DNA of 64,000 nucleotides from Trichoderma breve (lineage: Eukaryota; Ascomycota; Sordariomycetes; Hypocreales; Hypocreaceae). Location of the stretch: assembly GCF_028502605.1 (NCBI RefSeq), contig NC_079237.1:124001-188000 (forward strand), in the 5' to 3' direction. The position numbers and the translations under genes are program-made. The notes below the pieces were generated by a model. The model made no database searches, was not told the origin of the DNA, and worked only from the letters and a program-made list of their open reading frames with translations. Positions 1-12,000 of the stretch are shown one piece after another. Numbering within the stretch: position 1 is the stretch's first letter; every line of letters starts with the position of its first letter.

Positions 1-3000
1 GAAGGTAGCCTCTTGCCAGAGTTGGCCCACCAATGACCAGTTCACCTCGGGCGTACATTGGGAAAAGACGACGGTGATTGCGGGGATCAACTACCCATAA
101 TGAGCAGCCGAGTCGGCGCCCCAGGTTGGAAATATCTGACGTCGGTTTGACACCAACATTGGCATTTGTCCAGATAGAACACTCTGCTGGGCCGTAACTG
201 TTGATGAGACATATGCCCGGCCTACCACCCCAGGTTGAGAAGTTGTTATGGGTCGCATGCTCTCCTCCAAGAACAAGAGTCCTCACTGTAGGGACTTGTT
301 CGGGCGTCAGCAAAGCTGCTACAGTCGGTGTAAGGAACATCCATTCCACCTCCATTGAGTTAATGGCAGCGGCCAACCGATTCAATCTGTCATACTCAGA
401 AGGCACGCAGATGCACCCGCCCACCATCAGTGTTGTGAAAGTCTCAGCGATGCTCAGATCATATGTGTAAGATGCGAATTGCAGGACCCTAGTACCGCTG
501 TGTAGGCCCAAAATTGGGGCATGAGATCGGGCACTTGAACAAAAAGCACCATGTTCAACTACGATTCCTTTAGGAGTTCCTGTGCTCCCAGAAGTGAAGA
601 TAACAAAAGCTGGGTTGTTGTGATTTGCTGGGGAAACTGCTGCAGTAGGCTGAAGAGCCTTAGCGGAAACTTCAAGGTTGCGTAGAGATTCCTCCCCAAC
701 GAGGACGATATGGGGGACAATGTTGGCAAGCAGGTCCTTGTGCTGCGGTGCTACCAGTACCACTTTGGCTCCTGAAGCTTCGATAATGCTCCGAAGTCTT
801 TCAATTGGCTGGTTCGGATCAAGGGCAACGCAAGCGCCGCCGGCTTTGAGAATCGCGATCATGGCTACCGGCGTCCATGGGGACTTATCCATGCAGAAAG
901 GGACAAGAGACTCTGGTCCCACCCCAATCTCTCGCAGACAGGATGCCAGATTATCGGTCATAGAATCCAGTTGCTTATACGAGATCGATATCTTCGGATC
1001 ACTGGAGCAGACGGCAGGAGCTTCTGGTTGCAGTTTTACCTGCCTCTCGAAGGCATGGTGGATACAGTCAAATACTGGCTCAGGGATATCCGCATTCCAA
1101 GACTGCATCATTTGAGTGTGGAAATCATCCACCAAATCCACAGCAGAAATACACTGTTCTGGCTTTTCGAGAACAGATGCAATCGCTGCCTGGATAGTAT
1201 GCGAAAGGACGATGGCCTGTGCCTCAGAAAGGCAGCGATCCCAGTAACTAAGTGTGAGCCAGAATCCTTCGTCAGAGTCCAGAATGTTGAAAGCAATATC
1301 GTACTATAAAAGACGCAAGAATCAGTTAGCAATTTTCTATCAATTTTATTTTCATTTTCTTGCAAAGCAGTGGGACAGATAAATAATATTTTTCTGACGC
1401 GCGCATTAAAATCAGTAAACTAACCTCGCTGCGGCTCTGAACATTTTCAGGCACAAAGAGAATATCACCTGGCATGTCCTGGGGCTTTTTGAAGCCACCA
1501 GCATGGCCCAGGTTGACAATGGTATTAAAGAGCGGCGTACCACTAAGTCCCAAAGCGTGATGAATCTCGCCGAGGGAGCAGTGTTGATACGGCCAGCTTT
1601 TAATGAAGTCTTGCTGCATTTCCTCAATGAGGCCTAAGACTGTGGTTTCGGGGCTAACATTGACGTTGCGAATCAGCATGGTTATCATCGGACCCAGGAT
1701 ATCATCGACTCCGGGAAGTGCAATATCGCGACCCGATGCCAGGTAACCAAAAGTAGCCGTATCAGAAGACGCATCAGAGAAACATGGCAGAACCATTGCC
1801 CAGATTGCGGACATAAAGTTTGCCAACGTCGTGCTATGCAACTTGCAGAATTCTCGCACTTGGTCCTTTTGCTGAATAGAAAGCGGCACATCGGTGCTCC
1901 GGTGAATAGGTGAACTGCCAACCCCGGATTCGTTAAGCAGAGGGAAATGGCATGGTGTTGCGTCTTTGAGATTGTCTTGCCAAAACTGAAGCGTCAGTTC
2001 TCCGGACTGAGACTCAAGATGAGATATGTAGTTTCTGTAGGATGGTCCTGCTGGCAAGAGTTTATCATCGTAGGCCAGCAGAAGGTCCCGCATCAGAATT
2101 CCGGTTGAAACGCCATCAGAAAGCGCGTGGCTAATGTCGAGACGCAAATAAACGTCACCAGTTGCCAACTCGCATAGTGTAAAGATGTATGGAAGGATGC
2201 CTGCTTCGTGTAGTTGTGGCAGTGGCTGATGCGTCAAGTCATCAAAATCGTCAAAAGTCGCCAATTGAACTGGATGATTCACTGCTCGAAGAACAACTTG
2301 AAGGAAAGCTGAACGTCCGTGGTGAGCCTCAACGAAATGGGTCCTGAGTATATCGTGGCGGGTAATGACGCTTTCGCAGGCTGCTTTAAGCCTGAGTATG
2401 TCCAAGTCTGCGCTGGGAGATTTCGGGAGCACCTTCCAGAACTCTTGCCCATCGTAAATACTAGCTGATCGTAAAGTACTCAGTAAAATTCCTTCTTGCA
2501 TTGGTGAGCAGGAATGAATAGATTCAATCAATGACATATCAGAGATCTGCGCCTGAGACTTGCAGCGCTCTACCAAATTGTCAAGAGACGCATAGTCCTC
2601 GACGTCCAAAAGAGGGAAATCGGATAGTGTAGGCACAGGATAAGCTTGAGCCAAGACCGAAGCAGAGGATCGAAGTAGATCTTCGAATGCTCGGATCCAG
2701 GCAAGGATGTCGCTTTGGCGTGCCATGTTCTCATGATAATGGAATCTGATATCTATTTGTCCATCAATGACTTCCGCAGATACCTCGAACAAAGATTTTC
2801 TTGTCTGGTGCTCAGAAATATCGTTGCCTTCGACACAAGGCATCTCCTGGAACAACGCGGTTTCAAGACACGATTTTTTAGTATAGGCCAAGAATACCTC
2901 CACATCTTCAAGTCCCGTAACGTTGTGATGGGCGAAGCGACGCTGGTCTTTGACGCATCTCAGAGTTTGAACTATCCGTGTTTCAAGATCGCTGCTGACA

Positions 3001-6000
3001 GGCGCTGTCGTGTAATTCTCTTCTGCGCATACAGCCGATATGGTCGTAAAACACCCAACAGCGCTAGAAATGTTACTGTCATCGGCTTCTCCATCTCTAT
3101 CATTACTAGCACAGAACACCTTCGGTGGAGGGCGGTCAGTGAAGGTGTTTGTGAAGGAGTGACAGAGTGCAGCCAGTAGTATTTCAACAGCTTCTGTTCT
3201 CAGTGTCAGATTGGCTTTTCCGAGAAGAAGTGATGCTGTGTCGGGATCAATTGAGATGTCTGAGGTTTTGATACCACTGTGAGTATTGGGATGATGTTGC
3301 ATGCCCCAGTAATCCATAAAATTAGTCTGAGCTGTGCCTAATATTGTAGCAAAGCTATTGTTAGAAAGCTTTCGCTGAGATTTATTGAACTGTGCAAGAG
3401 CCCAATCTTGGAATGACGTTGAGCTACAGCCAGCAGGTGCATGCAATAGCAGAGTTTCCAGATCTTCTAATATGACCCGTAATGATGCATCATCCGCGAT
3501 AAGAGGGTGCATGGCCAGGATCAGTAATTGACTGCTCTCGGTGTTCACTGATTCAATGTCGACCAGACTTGCCGCCACAAGGGGGCCTTTCGCAATATCC
3601 AAATCAGGTTGCGTGGACAACAATAGCGACTGTGCCTCTTCAAGCGATGTCGCATGCAGATGGCCAAGCTCCAAGGGATTTCCTGGCGTGTCCACCAATC
3701 TTTGCGACCAAGCACCGCTCGAATCGCGCTCAAAGTGAGCAGTTAGCATGGGATGCCGCTCATTAAGTGTCTTGAAAGCAGCGTTCATTTCATCGAAATC
3801 TACTCTGCTTTTGAGTTTCGCGATTACTTTCTGAGCAACAGTGTTGGTCGTTCCGGCATGGCTTCTGAGCTGCATGAGCTGTGACGGCGTTAAAGGGAAG
3901 GGCTGGATTTTGCCAATGGCTCCAGCTAAATTGGGATTTCCACTGCTAATAAGTTCCGCCAGTGCTGACACGGTACGATGACGGAAAATATCATGAACAG
4001 CCAGATGTATACCCTGAGATCTCAGTTGCGATGCCACTCGTATGGCAGAGACACTGTCTCCTCCGAGGCTGAAGAAGGGCTGGTCAACATCAATCATGCT
4101 TTTGGGAAGGCCTAGTGCTTCTGACCAGACAGAGACTAGGAGTTTCTCGATGTCTGTAAGCTCAGAGGCCGGTTTGAGAGAGTTACCAAGCGCAAGAATG
4201 CGCTCGCAGGCTTCTTCGTCCAATCTCTCTAGCCACTGCCCAACCGCGCGACGGTCCAGCTTTCCATTTGGATTTAGGGGGAGAGCTTCAACTGGAACCC
4301 ATACGCGAGGTAACATGTATCCGGGTAGGGCAATTTGTAGACCTTTTCGCAGTTCTGCCACGTGAGTTGCAACATCGTCATCCGTCATGACCTCGAGAAT
4401 GCGCCCAGAGGCCGAGGAGGCATTGCTCTTTGAGAATACCACGACCAACTTCTTGGTAAAATGTCCATTTTTGGGAACCATTGCAGTTGACTGGCTCACT
4501 CCATGACTCGATAGGGCTGTCTCAACCTCACCCAAGTCAACTCGTTGTCCGTGGATTTTGACTTGGGAATCCATTCGTCCAAGGTAGATGATGGATCCGT
4601 CGGGCTCATATCGGGCCAAGTCACCTGTTTTGTATAATCGACGCTGATCACCAGCACCAGAGACAGGGCACATTTGCGTCCAAGAAGGATCAAATATGAA
4701 AGATTTCTCTGTCTGGTCCTTGTTGATATATCCACGCGCCAGCAGAGGTCCTTCTATAAGAATCTCGCCAGCGCAGCCAATAGGAACGAGCTTGTTGTGG
4801 TCATTGGCATCAACTATCCACATCAGGGTACCAGCAGGCTTTCCAAGAGTACCATTTTGGACATGATTCGGGTCAACTAGCATTCCGGAGCTGATGATGG
4901 AACACTCTGCAGGTCCATACGTAACAACCAAGTTTGTATGGGTCGCCCATTTGCTGGCCAACGTTTGGGGAACCACCTCACCAGCTATATCAACTGTCTT
5001 CAGCGGGAGCTCTTCTGGATTAAGTAACGACGCCACAGTAGGCGTCAAAGCAGCGAAATTGACACCATGAGCCTTGATGAACGCTGGCAACTCGTTCATT
5101 CTCTCGTACTCGGTTGGAACGCAAATTGTACCACCAAAGGCAAGGGTGGTAAATATCTCTTCCAAGCTGGCATCAAAGGTGTACGAAGAGAATTGGAGAA
5201 CACGGCTAGATTCAGACATTTGAACTAGAGGTCCGTGGGCAAACATGCTGGTACTCATTGAAGCATGAGTCAAGATGATACCTTTGGGTGTTCCGGTGGA
5301 ACCTGAAGTGAATGCTATAATAGCTGGGTGGTATGGCTGTGCCTGCGACGGAGTCTTGCTAGAAAGAGCTTCGAAGCGACTCATCATAGCACTGGCTGTA
5401 GAAACCGATGTGTCAATGGGTACCGCAGTTGGTATTAATGTTTGGAGCCTATCCACGTATTTTGAGTCGCAAAGAGCAAGCGTTGCCTCGGTAGCCTCAA
5501 TCATATTAGTAAGTCTTGAATCAGGAAACTCTGGACTGAGGGCCACGCAAGAGCCGCCTGCTTTCAAGATGGCGTACATCACCACTATAGTCCAGGGTGA
5601 TTTGTCGAAGAAGAAAGGCACCATCACCTCAGGTCTGACACCTAAGAAAGCAAGGTGGGCTGCAAGAAGAGAAGAGAGTCTCTCCAATTCGCCGTATGTG
5701 ATGCTCAGACCCGATGTGACGATGGCGTCTACATCAGGTTGCATCTTAGCCCTTTTCTCCACGTGCTCATGGACACAAGAGTAGTTTGTCGGAGGCATCT
5801 CACTAGCCCACTGCATAATATGAGACCTATGAGCTTCGCTCAGTATATCGAGGTCGCCCACTCTGCCAGAGGCTCCCTGGACAAGACTTTCAAGAACATG
5901 TAACAAGGTTTGCTGCATGAGCTTGGCTTGTTCGTTCGATAGACAGCTTGTCCAATAGCTGAAACTCAAAGAGATGTTTGTATCCGTATGTACAACGTCT

Positions 6001-9000
6001 AAGGAAGCATCGTACTATGATTTAAAAAACCGACGTAAGTAAATAAGAATCGACTGTGCACACATGGGGGAAACTTACTTCAGTTGGACCGCTGGCGTCC
6101 ATAACTTCAAGCTTGATGCTAGATGGCGATTCTTCAGCAGCTGCGACGTCACCTTTAAGCACGTTCACCACAGTATTGAACATTTTACCGCGTTGCCTGC
6201 CCTCATCAAAAGCTCGTTGTACTGCGGCGAGAGAAGTATGCTGGTGCTCTAATCCGTTTAGGAAACCATCGTGTATGCTGCGTATCATTTCCAGAATTGG
6301 CATCTCTGCATTCATATCGACTCGCGAGACCATCATAGTAATCAAGGGCCCGATGATGGATTCTGCTTGTGGTACCGGAATTGCTCGTCCAGATGTCAGT
6401 AAGCCAAAGCAAACTGTGTCCATGCCCACGTATGCCCGCAACACGAGTGCCCAAACAGCACTGATCACAGTGGCAATCGTGGTGTCATAGTTCCTACAAA
6501 ATTGGAAGATCAATTCTGTAAGGTGTGGATCCAAGATTTCATCAATTTCATTGCACATATTTTGATCTTGCAAATTGTTAAGTGAGGGTAAGATGCAAGG
6601 CTCAAGGCCTCGTATAACAGAAGTCCAGTATTCCAGTGACTTCTCCGTCGAGAGTTGTTCAAGGTACTTGATGAAATCTCCGTAAAGTGGTGGGCTATGA
6701 GAGAGAGGTAGCTGCTCATCATATGCTAACAGAAGGTCTGTGATGAGGACTTTCATGGATTGTCCATCGATCAAGGCATGGTTGATCTCAAGTCTACCGT
6801 AAACGTCTCCCGTGGGTAAGACTTGACAGAGGACGAACCGGTAGCCAAGCCCATTTAGTGGAATGGAATCCACGACCACATCTTTAAAAGGCTCCTGTGA
6901 GTTAGAGGAACTAATGCAAACAACGGGAGCCTCTACCGTTCTCTTAACCACTTGCACATACGGGGTTGCATCGTCGCCTTCAACGAAGAAAGAACGAAGC
7001 GACTGATGCTGCGCTGTGACAAGGTCGATAGCACGGCGAAATCGCTCCAGGCTGACAGGCTCAGTGCTTGTGCAGGAGACGATTTTGAAATCGTTGATCA
7101 GATCGTAAAGGCCGTCCTGCCTAGCACGGCTAAACAAGATACCTTCTTGCATGGGTGAGCAGGGATAAATATCCTCGACACTGTCCATATTTGTGCCAAC
7201 ATCTTCGAGATTGGATGCAACCTTGGCCATTAACTTCTCAAACTGTGAATTGGATAAACGTCGCGATAGCAGTGAGAATAGTGCATCGGTTGCACCAACT
7301 TGTGCTTGAACGCCGCTGGGAGCCGAGCTGGCCCGTGTTGCTCTTTTGGCGATTTCGGCTAGGGTACGATAATGTAGAATATCATGCATGGATACTTGGA
7401 TATCTTCGTTGAGCAATCTGGAAGATACCTTAATCGCGGAAATGGAATCTCCTCCAAGGCTGAAGAAACTTTGGTTGACACTAATTTGTCCCTCTGGAAC
7501 ATTGAGAACATGGCTCCATGCTTTGGCCAGACTCTCTTCCATTGGGCTCAGGGAGCCTGACGAGGCCAATGCATTTGTTTCGTCATCATTGTTGAGCGTC
7601 AGTATGCTCTCGTATGTGTCGTTATCCACAGATTCAAGCCATTGCAGAAGAACACGGCGGTTCAATTTGCCATTCAGCGTGACGGGAATCTTTTCCAGCA
7701 AAATCCACGACCGCGGCATCATGTAGCTCGGGACGCGATCCTCCAGCCAACGGCGAAGATCTGAGATTTTCTCACGCGCCTCTAGGCCATCCTGAAGGTT
7801 CAAAGGCTGATCAGCGAATCCCAATATGGCGTCTGCCAGATCCATAGAAGAGATGATTGCCGTCAATCTGTTAGCAAATAGACCTTTCTTCGCAACGAAG
7901 CATACCGCATGCTTGATCATATCGCTCGCGGTGATGTGATGGCTGACTTCTCCCAGATCAACTCTCTGGCCGTGAATTTTGGCCTGGGCATCTTCAGCTT
8001 TCCTGCCCAACATTGTCATTGATCCATCCTTGTTGAAGCGGACAATGTCTCCCGTCTTGTACATGCGTCGTCCAGCTTGTGCGATGCCAGACACTGGGAA
8101 ATCTTTCGTCCAAGCTGGATCTACAATAAAAGTAGTCTTCGCCAAGGTCGCGTCCAAGTAGTCTCTACCCACCAGCGGTCCTTCAATGAGCAGTTCGCCA
8201 GGAGCTCCAAGAGGCACCAACTTATTATGGTCCACTGGATTGACGACCCAGAGAAGACCACCCGAGGCGGGACCGAGCTGTCCATTCCCGAAGCCACGCA
8301 CTATGGATCGAGAGATGGCGATTGAACATTCAGAAGGACCATATGTCGCGACCAATGTGGCATTGTTTATCCACTTCGTCACCAGAGTATCAAGTACCGG
8401 CTCTCCGCCAAGGCAAATAGTCTTCAAACTTGGAACTTCCGATGGGTCAAGAAGACTCGCAACGGTGGGGGTAAGATAAGCCCAATTGACTTCGAGCTTG
8501 TTTATCGTAGCTGCCAAGCTGTTAAGGCGTTCATATTCGGTAGGTATGCAGAGGCAACCCCCAGAACAGAGGACCAACAGAATCTCAGCGAAACTCATGT
8601 CGAAAGTATAGGACGCAAAATGCAGACCCCGTGCTTGTCTACCCAGCGGGTCTATGACACGATGGTGCCAAAGAGCAGAGGCAATAGATTTATGCTCGAG
8701 AATATTTCCTTTTGGCACTCCGGTACTTCCAGAAGTGAAGTTGACGAAGGCGGGATCACTCGGTGTAACTGATGAGGTGCACCCGTCAACCTGTGGGATG
8801 CGATCCCAAAGGTCTGGGCTGACCGAAACTATCATTAGGTCTGGCAAACCTTCAAATAGCTCAGTATATTTGTCCTCACAGACGACTATTCTTGCTCCCG
8901 TTATTCTGATGATGTCTTTCAGTCGTTGGATCGGATAGGACGGATCAAGAGCTACACAAGCTCCTCCAGATTTGAGAATGGCAAGCATGCTAGCAACAGT

Positions 9001-12000
9001 CCATGGTGACCTGTCGAAGCAAAACGGCAAAGCCATTCCCGTTCCCACTCCACAAGTTTGAAGATGGGCAGCGAGTCTTGTCGAAACATCGTTTAGCTGC
9101 GCATAGGTCCAGTTTGCTTCTGCGCTTGTAGTACTAATTGCTGCAGCATCTGGGTGAATGGCAACTTGCTCTTCGAATAGTTGATGTAGACACGACTCCA
9201 CGATGTGCGGGTTATGTGCGTTCCAAGAATGGAGCTGACGGCCGTGGCTTTCTGAAAATACTTGAATCTCACTGACCGTTGATTTGCCCGAGCTCTCTAA
9301 AAGAGAGCTTAGAGTCTGCAACAAAGTCGCTCGGAGATCTACGGCTTGCGCTTCAGAGATGCATGATGTCCAGAAAAGAAGATCGGCCATGATGCCCTCA
9401 TCAGAGTCCACAACGCCGAAAATAACATCATACTACGGCTTATGTTAGGCAAAGCTTCTAGTAATATCTTGGGGGGCTTCATCTTACCTCAGCTGGGCCT
9501 CCCTCTCCAACAAGTTCCCAATTAATAGCAGGCAACGTGTCGGTCTCGTATACTGAAGAGACCTTTTGTACATTTACCAGTGTGTTGAAGAGACTTTGTC
9601 CTCCAAGGCCCAGGCCACTCTGAATCTTTGCCAACGAGCAATTTTGGTGCGGTAGGTTACCCACAATGCCATCGTAAACACTGCGGACAAGAGATGCGAT
9701 TGTCGTAGACGGCTGAAGGTCGACTCTTTGGACAAGCATGTTCAGAAGAGGTCCCATCAATTCATGGACATAAGGTACCGGAACATCTCGACCAGACGCC
9801 ATGTAACCGAAGCAGACTGTCTCTGTATCGTTTCCAATGTAGGTCTGAAGTACCAGGGCCCAGACGGTGTTCATAACGGCGGCAATAGTAACACCATGCT
9901 CTCTACAGAAGCTCCGCAGCGCAGCAACCTGGTCGTCAGGGATTGCAATGTCAAGCCTACCAGGTGTAGAGCCGGATTCATCAAAGTCATTCAGGCTTGG
10001 GAAGTGGGATGAACTTATTCCATCCAATCGATAGTTCCAATAAGCATATGACTCGTCGGTGGGGTTTGTTAATAAATAGTTAATGAAGCTGCTGAATAGA
10101 GGTGGCGTTGGTAGGGATATCTGGTCGTATACAAGTGACAACTCGCGTATCAAGACTCTCAGACAAGAGCCATCAAGCAAGGCATGATTGATGACGAACT
10201 TGCAAGAAACGCCATCAGGAGACTCGCAAACAGCCAAATGATAGGGAAACCTGGCGGGATCAACGACTTTGGGTGCTGGGATTGCGGTGTCGTAAGCCGA
10301 GAGATCCGACCTAGAGACTTGAATCTTGAGCGAGGCAGCATCTTTGAAGACAACCTGGACAAAGGGTACATGTTGTCCCCCGGCCTCGCAAAAGACTGTT
10401 CGCAATATTTGGTGTCGCTGGATGACAATACGACAGGCTGCCTCCAGTCTGCTAGGGTCCACAACCCTTCCATCAGACGGGGTAACTTTCCACGTAGTCT
10501 CGTGATTGTAAAGGTTTCTGTCGGGATGTCGAATCTGACTAATGATCATGCCCTCTTGGCAGGGTGAGCAAGGGTAAATGTCTTCGATCTCGTCCACGCC
10601 CAGGAGCTTCCATTGAGGCGCAACTTTCTGTATTACGTTGTCCAAAATCTCATAGTCGTATGGCAGAAGTGGATAATCGCTGAGGCATGCCAGCGGCTTT
10701 AGCGTACCGACTTGAGCGCACACTCGCGTCATAGACTCGAATTCTTCGATCCAGGTACGGATTTTCTCTTGATGAGCCATGTCAGGCGACCATTGAATGG
10801 TACATACAAGCTTGTCGCTCTCAACGATAACAGAAATGTGAACAAGCGATTGCCTGGAAGTAGTAGACCTGTTGTTCTCCTCTGACTTGTTCTCGCTAAG
10901 CATTCCACGGTATTTAAAGAGTATCTCCATCTCTTCGTTATCGTCATCGTGATAAGCAAGGCCTGTGCCATAATCGAGACTCTTGAGGAGTATTCGTCGA
11001 GCATCTTTAATTTTTCTGATCGTCTGCGAAATGTCAGTACAATCATCAGAGCTAACACTTACCTGGATTACTTCAGAAGAGCGATCGTCGCTCTGTCTCG
11101 CTGTTCTATCCTCTTCAGCAAATATAGTTGGTAAATCTCGGTCCGTGAAGGTGGCTTTAAAAGCATGCAGTAAAATTCCCATCAGAAGTTCTGCAGGCTC
11201 GGTACGAAGAACCTCGTTAGACGTTCCAAGAAGAGTTGATGTTGTCTCCTCATCCAGCTCAAAAGCTGTTGAAAGGGAATCACTCTGTAAATTTGGTCGA
11301 CCAGTCATGTTCCAGTAGTCAAAGTCGGCATGATGTCGTTGATAAGCCGAAATAGAAGTGATATCTTGATGCGACTGTTCAATTCGTTTTTGAGCAGCTG
11401 GTGATTCAACGGACAACTGCTTTGTCTGAAGATGATCAACTATAGCGGAGATGGTGCGGTGCTGGAGAATCTCCTGAACGGTGACAAAAATGTCTTGAGC
11501 TCTAGCCTTCGCAACGACTTTCATTGCTGAAATAGAGTCTCCACCAACAGAGAGAAAAGCATTCGAAGCACCGATACTAGTTTCCGGAATATTGAGGGTT
11601 TCGCTCCAAATCTTCCGAAGTCGCCGGCCTGTTTCGTTTTCCTGAAAGAACGCCTCATCGTCTGTGTTTCTCTCGATACCACTGGTCTGAAACTCGACTG
11701 TGTCCTTCAGCACGTCTTCATCGACAGTAGTCAACCAAGTCCGTATCTGCCGCCTATCTAATTTACCAGAAGGCAGGAGAGGCATCTTCTGAACAGGCAT
11801 CCAAACCGTTGGTACCATGTATGATGGCAACGCTGAGTGCAGCTTGTCCATCAGACGAATGCACATATCGGCTGCTGCATTCCAGCACTCTCTGTTGACG
11901 AATTGCAACTCCACGGCATCTTTATTCTCCTTTGGTCCTGTGAGGCCGTTGAGAGACAATACTGTTACCAAACGTCCCTGGAAAGGGCCAGATTTGGGTA

